Assembly (NCBI GenBank): GCA_035578905.1
Contig: JAQJVL010000808.1
Span: forward strand, 1 to 64,000
DNA length: 64,000 nt
Origin: Stictocephala bisonia
Lineage: Eukaryota; Arthropoda; Insecta; Hemiptera; Membracidae
Direction of reading: 5' to 3'
Under the pieces are notes generated by a model. It saw only the letters and a program-made list of their open reading frames with translations. It was not told the DNA's origin and ran no database searches. Shown here one piece after another: positions 36,421 through 48,210 of this stretch (positions are counted from its first letter, which is position 1; every line of letters starts with the position of its first letter). A program made the position numbers and the translations under genes.

Positions 36421-39400
36421 TGTAAATACGTTATATGGTGTGGTTATATTGTTAGTGGTTAACTTTTCGTATTCTTCGTGCTTTCGCCTCAATCAGTCTA
36501 GCATGTAAAGACGTCATATGGTGTGTTTATATTGTTAGTGGTTAACTTTTCGTATTCTTCGAGCTTCCGCCTCAATCAGTCTCGCATGTAAAGACGTCAT
36601 ATGGTGTGTTTATATTGTTAGTAATTTACTTTTCGTATTCTTCGAGCTTCCGCCTCAATCAGTCTCGCATGTAAAGACGTCATATGGTGTGTTTATATTG
36701 TTAGTGGTTAACTTTTGGTATTCTTCGTGCTTCCGCCTCAATTAGTCTCGCATGTAAAGACGTCATATGGTGTGTTTATATTGTTAGTGGTTAACTTTTC
36801 GTATTCTTCGTGCTTTCGCCTCAATCAGTCTCGCATGTAAAGACGTCATATGGTGTGTTTATATTGTTAGTGGTTAACTTTTGGCATTCTTCGTGCTTCC
36901 GCCTCAATTAGTCTCGCATGTAAAGACGTCATATGGTGTGTTTATATTGTTAGTGGTTAACTTTTCGTATTCTTCGAGCTTCCGCCTCAATTAGTCTCGC
37001 ATGTAAAGACGTCATATGGTGTGTTTATATTGTTAGTGGTTAACTTTTGGTATTCTTCGTGCTTCCGCCTCAATTAGCCTCGCATGTAAAGACGACATAT
37101 GGTGTGTTTATATTGTTAGTGGTTAACTTTTCGTATTCTTCGTGCTTCCGCCTCAATCAGTCTCGCATGTAAAGACGACATATGGTGTGTTTATATTGTT
37201 AGTGGTTAACTGTTGGTATTCTTCGTGCTTCCGCCTCAATCAGTCTCGCATGTAAAGACGACATATGGTGTGTTTATATTGTTAGTGGTTAACTTTTCGT
37301 ATTCTTCGTGCTTCCGCCTCAATCAGTCTCGCATGTAAAGACGTCATATGGTGTGTTTATATTGTTAGTGGTTAACTTTTGGTATTCTTCGTGCTTCCGC
37401 CTCAATCAGTCTCGCATGTAAAGACGTCATATGGTGTGTTTAACTGTTGGTATTCTTCGTGCTTCCGCCTCAATCAGTCTCGCATGTAAAGACGACATAT
37501 GGTGTGTTTATATTGTTAGTGGTTAACTTTTGGTATTCTTCGTGCTTCCGCCTCAATCAGTCTCGCATGTAAAGACGTCATATGGTGTGTTTAACTGTTG
37601 GTATTCTTCGTGCTTCCGCCTCAATCAGTCTCGCATGTAAAGACGACATATGGTGTGTTTATATTGTTAGTGGTTAACTTTTGGTATTCTTCGTGCTTCC
37701 GCCTCAATCAGTCTCGCATGTAAAGACGTCATATGGTGTGTTTAACTGTTGGTATTCTTCGTGCTTCCGCCTCAATCAGTCTCGCATGTAAAGACGACAT
37801 ATGGTGTGTTTATATTGTTAGTGGTTAACTTTTGGTATTCTTCGTGCTTCCGCCTCAATCAGTCTCGCATGTAAAGACGTCATATGGTGTGTTTAACTGT
37901 TGGTATTCTTCGTGCTTCCGCCTCCATCAGTCTCGCATGTAAAGACGACATATGGTGTGTTTATATTGTTAGTGGTTAACTTTTGGTATTCTTCGTGCTT
38001 CCGCCTCAATTAGTCTCGCATGTAAAGACGACATATGGTGTGTTTATATTGTTAGTGGTTAACTTTTGGTATTCTTCGTGCTTCCGCCTCAATTAGTCTC
38101 GCATGTAAAGACGACATATGGTGTGTTTATATTGTTAGTGGTTAACTTTTCGTATTCTTCGTGCTTCCGCCTCAATTAGCCTCGCATGTAAAGACGACAT
38201 ATGGTGTGTTTATATTGTTAGTGGTTAACTTTTCGTATTCTTCGTGCTTCCGCCTCAATCAGTCTCGCATGTAAAGACGTCATATGGTGTGTTTAACTGT
38301 TGGTAATCTTCGTGCTTCCGCCTCCATCAGTCTCGCATGTAAAGACGACATATGGTGTGTTTATATTGTTAGTGGGTAACTTGTCGTATTCTTCGTGCTT
38401 CCGCCTCAATCAGTCTCGCATGTAAAGACGACATATGGTGTGTTTATATTGTTAGTGGTTAACTGTTGGTATTCTTCGTGCTTCCGCCTCAATCAGTCTC
38501 GCATGTAAAGACGACATATGGTGTGTTTATATTGTTAGTGGTTAACTGTTGGTATTCTTCGTGCTTCCGCCTCAATCAGTCTCGCATGTAAAGACGACAT
38601 ATGGTGTGTTTATATTGTTAGTGGTTAACTGTTGGTATTCTTCGTGCTTCCGCCTCAATCAGTCTCGCATGTAAAGACGACATATGGTGTGTTTATATTG
38701 TTAGTGGTTAACTGTTGGTATTCTTCGTGCTTCCGCCTCAATCAGTCTCGCATGTAAAGACGACATATGGTGTGTTTATATTGTTAGTGGTTAACTTTTG
38801 GTATTCTTCGTGCTTCCGCCTCAATCAGTCTCGCATGTAAAGACGTCATATGGTGTGTTTAACTGTTGGTATTCTTCGTGCTTCCGCCTCCATCAGTCTC
38901 GCATGTAAAGACGACATATGGTGTGTTTATATTGTTAGTGGTTAACTGTTGGTATTCTTCGTGCTTCCGCCTCAATCAGTCTCGCATGTAAAGACGTCAT
39001 ATGGTGTGTTTAACTGTTGGTATTCTTCGTGCTTCCGCCTCAATCAGTCTCGCATGTAAAGACGACATATGGTGTGTTTATATTGTTAGTGGTTAACTTT
39101 TCGTATTCTTCGTGCTTCCGCCTCAATCAGTCTCGCATGTAAAGACGACATATGGTGTGTTTATATTGTTAGTGGTTAACTGTTGGTATTCTTCGTGCTT
39201 CCGCCTCAATCAGTCTCGCATGTAAAGACGACATATGGTGTGTTTATATTGTTAGTGGTTAACTGTTGGTATTCTTCGTGCTTCCGCCTCAATCAGTCTC
39301 GCATGTAAAGACGACATATGGTGTGTTTATATTGTTAGTGGTTAACTTTTCGTATTCTTCGTGCTTCCGCCTCAATCAGTCTCGCATGTAAAGACGTCAT

Positions 39401-42170
39401 ATGGTGTGTTTATATTGTTAGTGGTTAACTTTTGGTATTCTTCGTGCTTCCGCCTCAATCAGTCTCGCATGTAAAGACGTCATATGGTGTGTTTAACTGT
39501 TGGTATTCTTCGTGCTTCCGCCTCCATCAGTCTCGCATGTAAAGACGACATATGGTGTGTTTATATTGTTAGTGGTTAACTGTTGGTATTCTTCGTGCTT
39601 CCGCCTCAATCAGTCTCGCATGTAAAGACGACATATGGTGTGTTTATATTGTTAGTGGTTAACTTTTCGTATTCTTCGTGCTTCCGCCTCAATCAGTCTC
39701 GCATGTAAAGACGACATATGGTGTGTTTATATTGTTAGTGGTTAACTTTTCGTATTCTTCGTGCTTCCGCCTCAATCAGTCTCGCATGTAAAGACGTCAT
39801 ATGGTGTGTTTAACTGTTGGTATTCTTCGTGCTTCTGCCTCCATCAGTCTCGCATGTAAAGACGACATATGGTGTGTTTATATTGTTAGTGGTTAACTGT
39901 TGGTATTCTTCGTGCTTCCGCCTCAATCAGTCTCGCATGTAAAGACGACATATGGTGTGTTTATATTGTTAGTGGTTAACTGTTGGTATTCTTCGTGCTT
40001 CCGCCTCCATCAGTCTCGCATGTAAAGACGACATATGGTGTGTTTATATTGTTAGTGGTTAACTGTTGGTATTCTTCGTGCTTCCGCCTCAATCAGTCTC
40101 GCATGTAAAGACGACATATGGTGTGTTTATATTGTTAGTGGTTAACTGTTGGTATTCTTCGTGCTTCCGCCTCCATCAGTCTCGCATGTAAAGACGACAT
40201 ATGGTGTGTTTATATTGTTAGTGGTTAACTGTTGGTATTCTTCGTGCTTCCGCCTCAATCAGTCTCGCATGTAAAGACGACATATGGTGTGTTTATATTG
40301 TTAGTGGTTAACTTTTCGTATTCTTCGTGCTTCCGCCTCAATTAGCCTCGCATGTAAAGACGACATATGGTGTGTTTATATTGTTAGTGGTTAACTTTTC
40401 GTATTCTTCGTGCTTCCGCCTCAATCAGTCTCGCATGTAAAGACGTCATATGGTGTGTTTAACTGTTGGTATTCTTCGTGCTTCCGCCTCCATCAGTCTC
40501 GCATGTAAAGACGACATATGGTGTGTTTATATTGTTAGTGGTTAACTTTTGGTATTCTTCGTGCTTCCGCCTCAATCAGTCTCGCATGTAAAGACGTCAT
40601 ATGGTGTGTTTAACTGTTGGTATTCTTCGTGCTTCCGCCTCCATCAGTCTCGCATGTAAAGACGACATATGGTGTGTTTATATTGTTAGTGGTTAACTTT
40701 TCGTATTCTTCGTGCTTCCGCCTCAATCAGTCTCGCATGTAAAGACGACATATGGTGTGTTTATATTGTTAGTGGTTAACTGTTGGTATTCTTCGTGCTT
40801 CCGCCTCCATCAGTCTCGCATGTAAAGACGTCATATGGTGTGCTTAACTGTTGGTATTCTTCGTGCTTCCGCCTCAATCAGTCTCGCATGTAAAGACGTC
40901 ATATGGTGTGTTTAACTGTTGGTATTCTTCGTGCTTCCGCCTCCATCAGTCTCGCATGTAAAGACGACATATGGTGTGTTTATATTGTTAGTGGTTAACT
41001 GTTGGTATTCTTCGTGCTTCCGCCTCCATCAGTCTCGCATGTAAAGACGTCATATGGTGTGGTTAACTGTTGGTATTCTTCGTGCTTCCGCCTCCATCAG
41101 TCTCGCATGTAAAGACGTCATATGGTGTGTTTAACTGTTGGTATTCTTCGTGCTTCCGCCTCAATCAGTCTCGCATGTAAAGACGACATATGGTGTGTTT
41201 ATATTGTTAGTGGTTAACTGTTGGTATTCTTCGTGCTTCCGCCTCCATCAGTCTCGCATGTAAAGACGTCATATGGTGTGGTTAACTGTTGGTATTCTTC
41301 GTGCTTCCGCCTCCATCAGTCTCGCATGTAAAGACGTCATATGGTGTGTTTAACTGTTGGTATTCTTCGTGCTTCCGCCTCCATCAGTCTCGCATGTAAA
41401 GACGACATATGGTGTGTTTATATTGTTAGTGGTTAACTGTTGGTATTCTTCGTGCTTCCGCCTCCATCAGTCTCGCATGTAAAGACGACATATGGTGTGT
41501 TTATATTGTTAGTGGTTAACTGTTGGTATTCTTCGTGCTTCCGCCTCCATCAGTCTCGCATGTAAAGACGACATATGGTGTGTTTATATTGTTAGTGGTT
41601 AACTGTTGGTATTCTTCGTGCTTCCGCCTCAATCAGTCTCGCATGTAAAGACGTCATATGGTGTGGTTAACTGTTGGTATTCTTCGTGCTTCCGCCTCCA
41701 TCAGTCTCGCATGTAAAGACGTCATATGGTGTGGTTAACTGTTGGTATTCTTCGTGCTTCCGCCTCCATCAGTCTCGCATGTAAAGACGTCATATGGTGT
41801 GTTTAACTGTTGGTATTCTTCGTGCTTCCGCCTCCATCAGTCTCGCATGTAAAGACGACATATGGTGTGTTTATATTGTTAGTGGTTAACTGTTGGTATT
41901 CTTCGTGCTTCCGCCTCCATCAGTCTCGCATGTAAAGACGACATATGGTGTGTTTATATTGTTAGTGGTTAACTGTTGGTATTCTTCGTGCTTCCGCCTC
42001 CATCAGTCTCGCATGTAAAGACGACATATGGTGTGTTTATATTGTTAGTGGTTAACTGTTGGTATTCTTCGTGCTTCCGCCTCAATCAGTCTCGCATGTA
42101 AAGACGTCATATGGTGTGGTTAACTGTTGGTATTCTTCGTGCTTCCGCCTCCATCAGTCTCGCATGTAAA
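36421..42170 (+). repeat. 5.75-kb satellite of 83-bp and 68-bp monomers
   Basis: Head-to-tail copies of a unit containing CATATGGTGTGTTTATATTG, TTAGTGGTTAACTTTT, GTATTCTTCGTGCTTCCGCC and CAGTCTCGCATGTAAAGACG. Spacing between equivalent points is 83 bases in the left part. A shorter unit lacks the 15 bases between GTGTGTTTA and ACTGTTGG and is 68 bases long. About 70 or more units are present. Sites that vary between units: GACGTCAT versus GACGACAT, TTTTCG versus GTTGG, CTCAAT versus CTCCAT, and GTGTGTTTAAC versus GTGTGGTTAAC. The left units are mostly 83-bp; alternation with 68-bp units starts near 37,430. It has no long open frame, and neither flank duplicates it. Confidence 0.97.
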
Positions 42171-44270
42171 ATCTATTGCATAAAAAAAATTACTCTCTCA
42201 TTGATAAACAAACAATTTGTCAATTATGAGTTATATCCTTGTCATTATTTATTTTTTGCTACATGATAATATTTTTAGTGATTTATAAAACGTGCCTTCA
42301 AAATATCATCTTCTAAATACATTATAACTGGTATTGGTTTTGCCACTCCAACTTATATAGAAGAAGTGCTATTAAATGTCGGTTCACTAACATTTGTGAC
42401 AGCAATACGAGATAAACAATAAAACCAGTTTCATTAGACCAAATTAGGCTACAGTAAATGGACCATAGAAGAAAGAGTACGATTCCAAGCAGTCTGTCTT
42501 CTGTCGGATAAAAAACGAATTATCCACAGTTAGTTGACCGGAGATGGTGGGTTATCGTAAACTCCCTCATTAGAGCCGCAAGTATGCCAAATACCGTACA
42601 TAAATATGGAATACGTAGGGGGAATACAGGGGACTAGTTTTATTTTAATATTAAACAGTAAGAGTTTTAAGTCAGATACCCTATAACATGTTCCCACAGT
42701 TTATAAAATATTTGCTTTGTAATATGCCATTAAATGAATAATAACCCAAAATTCGTTATTAGTCATCGCTTGTTTACTTTCCTTATTAATATTGATTTGT
42801 CTTGGCTAAAATAAAAACACTATAGTAAAGTCTTATTTAAGTCATGATATATAAATGATGACCAATGAAATAAAATAACAAAATAATGACAAACTAAAGA
42901 AGGACACACAGTTTTTAGATTCTGATCGCTCAATCGTTTTTCAGCTTGAAATGACTGTGTTAAATGACATATATTATAACCACGTTTCCATTTAAAATGT
43001 TGAAGTTGACTCCTAGATCTTGGACCCCAAGTGATCCTCAATTACATTGAAACTCTAAATGTGTTGTGGGTTAAAATAGTTGAATGGCATATGCAAAAAG
43101 CAAATAAAACTGTGGAAACAAGTTAGGAGTTAATTGACTGCTTAAAAGAACAAAGCATTTTTAATAATTAGGAAAATGCATAGGCGATGACTAATTTAAT
43201 AACAAAATTATTAAGATTAAAGAGAGGCACATCAATTTAAATTCTGATTGCACTATCGTTGTCAGTTTGACAGTCCAGGAGAACATAACCACGTTCCTAT
43301 TTAAAATTTCTAATTTGACTCCTAGATCCCTAATAACATCGAAACGCTCTAAATGGTGTATCAGTTAGTATTAGTTCAAATAGCATATAAAAAAATAAAA
43401 GTAAAATATTTTATAAAGCAAATATTTTAACTGACTTAAAAGTCACCTTGTATGAATAAATTAAAAAAAATATTTGTGGTGTAATTAAAGCAATATGACA
43501 TATGTAATAAACATGTTTACTGGAAATATTTGTAATTTCTTACATTCTTTTTAGATGAGAAACGTTCTAATGCCATACTTCTCTACTTGAATTTCTTGTC
43601 TGAGAACATTAAGAGTTCTATAATTGTACAGAGACATTTATAAAACATTCATCATGAAATCGCAGTTGTATATATTGAAAATAAGAACAGTTTGTTTTCT
43701 ATTGGAAACATTTATTAATTATTTTGATAAGAACATTTCATTGAATGATACATTATGAAATACGCGCCTTCCTTGAGTTTACATCCGCAATGGACGAAGT
43801 CTACGTTGGGAAGGTCAGTGTTATTTAACTGTGATTTCAATTCGGCCACAATCAGAACACTAATATTACAAATTAGGTGATGGTACCACTTTTTTCATTT
43901 AATTACACTTTATATGGACAGTTCGGCGTTAAATTGTAACTAAGGCTACATTCGATCACCCACACTAATCACATATTTTCAGGTCTTTACGACGTCTTAG
44001 GAATAAATAAGGTTTTGGTTAATGGGTTAAATTTTCAAACTAAAACTCTTCGCATAAACCAAGTTTACATTATTTTTTAACTGTTTACCCGTGTTTTGCT
44101 ACGAGTAAAACGTGTAAACAGAAATATTTTATTTTAAATGTTTAATGTCAATAAGCAATACTTGTTTTATTTCTAAGTTTACTTATGATTTTACATGTGT
44201 TTTTACTTACGTGTATCAATCTATCCACAACACAGAGCAAAGCTTGACTACACTTAAGTATAGTTGACGA
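42171..44270 (+). other. AT-rich DNA with one old direct duplication
   Basis: Segments near 42890-43075 and 43225-43370 are diverged direct copies: both contain CTGAT(C/T)GC, ATAACCACGTT, ATTTAAAAT and TTGACTCCTAGATC in the same order. The rest is featureless. Confidence 0.45.
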
Positions 44271-44455
44271 ATCATGTGAGAAGTCCTCTGAACTGCATGC
44301 CTCTTTGATATTGAAGGCGCTGATTTCCATTGAAACAGCACAAGTCATGTAGTGTACATATCATAATTATACAGTACACGACTAGTGCTGTTTCATTGGA
44401 AATCAGCGCCTTTAATATCACAGAGGCATTCAGTTCAGACGACTTCTCGTGACTC
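44271..44455. mobile_element. Hairpin MITE with ~85-bp arms
   Basis: The left arm (44271-44358) and right arm (44374-44455) are inverted copies sharing CCTCTGAACTG-type, ATGCCTCT, GGCGCTGATTTCCA and GAAACAGCAC segments, around a ~15-base spacer. About 85% identical by eye. Likely a foldback element; no target duplication seen. Confidence 0.65.
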
Positions 44456-47400
44456 CCTGACAGTAATTAATTGTTGATCGTCTCTCCGGGGCTATAATGA
44501 CTTATGTTAATAATTTATCTTTACTTAACAGCTGATTAAATTAAAAATGTTTCATTAAATTACCATTCAAATTTTAAAGGCTAGTGCAGTAAAGCGGGGG
44601 ACCCCCTTCAGGTGCCAAGCTTAAAATGGTTGCCAGTTCTAGTAGTAGGCCTACTTATTTTTTCTTGAGAAAGTATATATTTTCCTGATTGTATCATAAT
44701 TAGATTATTGTACTGATGTATGGAACGTAGTCAATATGTATTAAATCTGTAAGGTGGCCGTTCCCCACACCAACGAGTCACCGCTGGAAAGTCGATAACG
44801 CTTTTAGTAGGGAACCTTCTTACCGACGCAGGCCGTAAGTCTATTTCCGGTGCAATGAGGAGAGACAATTAGGACCAGGCGAATCGAAATGCCGTCCTCT
44901 TTGGGCCGATCGTGGTCAGTGCTAGTTTTACCAATGAACTATAAGAAGCGAAAAGAGATAGGCAAATATTTAGACTTCCTGAAGAAGGAAAACAAACTTA
45001 GTGCGGCTGCCAAAACGCAGCGCTGGCTTGCTTTCTCTCTCTCATTTTCATAGAAAGTTGCGATCTTCCCTCTCACTCTAGCCTGCCGCGCAAGAAGCTC
45101 AACCTAGCGGCAGCCGCGTCAAGATAGCAAAATTACAAAAAGTAGACTGTCATTTTATCATTGGCTTTTCGATCATTGGTTTTACAGAGAAAGGATTCGT
45201 TCTTGCCTCTATACATACGCATATCTCAAAAATGTAAAGAGATTGTATCAAAAAAAGGTAGGTGATAGAATTAGTTGCAGCAAAACCATTGCAACAGTAT
45301 GGTGGTAAAAAAATAACTATTATCATGACCCAGTCCTGGATAACGTATATTGTACTAATTATACACAATCAAAGGTATGTAGGTCACTATATGTAGTGTT
45401 AAAAAACTAATCTATGCAAAATATATACTGTACCAAAAAAACAACAAATTTAAATTTAACAAAACTGTTCGTTTATTTTTAATTATTTAACTACAATGTA
45501 ACTAACAATATATTTGTTGTGTTCAAACTTCTTTCGTACAAATATTTTTCTAATTACAATAATTTATAAAACCTCAAGAGCAGGTGACATAACTGAAAAA
45601 AATGAATGTACAGTAAATGCTGCTATCTAAAATAATACGATAAGGGGCCTTGTCGACTTTTTGCTGGTTTTTTTTCATTGTAGATATAGATGGGTTTTTT
45701 CTCAGCTGAAAAGCCAGACAAATTACGATAGTGAGAAAAAACGGAAAAATATTTTTTACGTAAGTTACGTAAGCGATGTCGGTACTCAAATTGTGCGGGA
45801 TTGCGCTCTGATCACTAATATGGCAATCGAACCATTATTAAGCACGTTAGTGCCGGAAATGTGCCGATTTCAGTGGGTTACGTTCTGTTGGATATTGATA
45901 TGTTAGGTTTAGGTATGGACCTAGTCAGTGACGGCTGCATCACATCTGGCAGCACGATATGAGGACATTCACTCGCTTACCTCCCACAAATGTTGTAAGC
46001 CTTACACATATTGTTTGAGTTGTACGGGCGTTTTATTCCAATCCCACTGTCATCATTATGACCGTCGGTGCTGCTAACCAAGACCGCTCTTGCTCTCCAC
46101 TTAATATGACCAGTCCGCTGAGTTTTATTTTTCTGACCAACGCCTGAAAATACCCTTCGATGTCTCTACATGCATATATAGTTAAGAACGATATTGTAAG
46201 TTAATCTATGGATGATTTATAAATCATAAAAATACGCCATTTTTACTATACAGGTTAGGTCTATTCTTTTTTAATTTACAATTCCTAAATACAGCCTACT
46301 TGTAATACATTAAAACCGGAACTTACATTACAATTAAAAACTAATTCAACTTGTTTAATACTAAAGGCTGGTGATATCACTCTTATATTTTAGAATATAT
46401 TTCAATGTAAAGCGTATTCTAATATGATAAAAAAAAAGTAAAAATCGTGTAGTGTGAAAACCAATCAACAACGGAAAAAAACTCGTACGAAACAAAATCG
46501 TTCTACGTGAAAGAAGCCTTCGTATGAGCTATTCTGTAGCCCTATTAAATCGTATCAAAGATACTTAGGAAATTGGCATATCCTAAAAATAACTTGTCGG
46601 TATTATTATGAATTATGCCTCTCACTCAAGCACGTGCAAGGCCACCTCATGGACAGACAGACAAAATACACATACATTGTAACAATTGTTAAGTTTTATT
46701 AATTTGTTGTTCTTATTAAATATTATTTTCCCTTGAAATTACGTTCAATTCTGCAATATATTACAGAAGTGTATCCTACATGTGAAATTATTCGTATATC
46801 AGACAATTCTCACGATTCAGCTCATTTTTTGACGGTGTTCTTAAGAGTAGGTTTAAATTATTATGTAATTTCCTTTCTACAAAAATTACAAACTACAAAA
46901 AGTTTGAATTTGGGTTAACTAACAATCAGGTGAATGTATGTATTCTGAAATTATTCTTTGGAACTCAGCTTGTTTCATTATTTTTAATTTAGTACTAAAT
47001 TAACCAATAATAAAAAGTGAAAAATGAAATATGAAATGGAATGTGAAATGTGGTAATAAGTGATTTAAATATCGGCCAGCAGAACAAGAAGTAAGCCATG
47101 GTTAGTGCCCATAAGCATTGGAAGGTGGTTTTGGTTTGTTTAAAAAGAGGTCCCGTTTTGTAATCTACATTTATGTTTTTAGGGTACTCTTTAAACATAT
47201 ATGAGTCCAATAATTGATTTTATACACATGTATATAATGAAGGGTCTAAGTAAGTCACGAGGGTGGTAAGGTGTCATGGATATATAGGAAAGAAACAAAC
47301 GAAAACTTATTTTGTGTTGATTTAAACTGAATAATAAGTATCTAATTTTATTTTGCTATTTTTCAAACGCCATGTATCCATTCCTGCAATGCTGAATTGA

Positions 47401-48210
47401 CTTAATGTAAAGAAATTAACTATTAAGATGGATATTTATGGATTAAACAAAAGTTATGTGGTTTGTGTGCTTTTTACATACTCTGAAACCTTGGGTGTTT
47501 TAACCACAAGTCTCATTTTTCATGTGGACCCCCTTCTGCAATTTCTGTTCTTATTATGTAAAACAAGGTTAGATTCGTTAATTTACGTATTGATAAGTGT
47601 AGTGCTGTTCTTTGTTTTGGCTAATAATAGAAACCTCTTGGTAATAATTGCAAATACTGTTTGTAAATAGCAAGTGTTGTATAAAGACGAAAGTGAGGTT
47701 GTAGTTCTAGTTATTTTTAACTATGTCACAAAATGGTAATTTTTAGTTTGGTAACAATTTAAAAAATAAAGTTAAGCCAACATTATTTTGTAAGTTATGT
47801 AAGTATTTTAATACAGTATCACATTTATTTGAACAGTTGTTTTATTTATTTATTTATTTTTTTTTTTTTTATTCTTGAATCATAATTTTTCGAATATGAA
47901 TATACAGTAATATGAAAATAAATATATTTAATTCTAAATTTGTAACTCTTTATATAAACATAGAGGTGAAAAAATTAAAAAATGTTTAAGTACTTGCTTG
48001 TTTTGTATGAAAAAGTTTAAAAACCAAAACAAAAAAATTGTTACATAAAAAGTTTTTTCTAATATAAAATAAGTTCAAAAGTGTGTTTTTTAGATCTTTT
48101 CTTTGGTTATTTTGATACAGTACAAAACAAATATTAGCAAGCTATTCTTTCTAAACTGTCACACATAAATATAAAAGCTCATCCTGCTGCCGTTCTCCTA
48201 GAAAACACTT
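44456..48210 (+). other. Mostly AT-rich, nothing recognised
   Basis: A GC-richer patch at 44755-45130 has GCGGCTGCC near 45003 and its inverse GGCAGCCGC near 45111, suggesting a decayed element. The open frames at 45150-45906, 46733-46918, 46995-47210 and 47428-47670 are short, hydrophobic through AT bias, and unlike any protein I know. Confidence 0.4.

Noticed and set aside
36421..42170. CRISPR-like regular spacing
   Set aside because: There are no unique spacers; the whole 83/68-bp unit is repeated, so this is satellite DNA in a eukaryotic context.
46733..46918. Possible 61-codon exon
   Set aside because: No matching splice acceptor and donor of compatible phase with pinin, and no recognisable domain.
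47428..47670. 80-codon hydrophobic frame resembling a membrane protein
   Set aside because: AT-rich DNA gives Phe/Leu/Ile-rich frames by chance; no splice context, domain or homologous copy seen.
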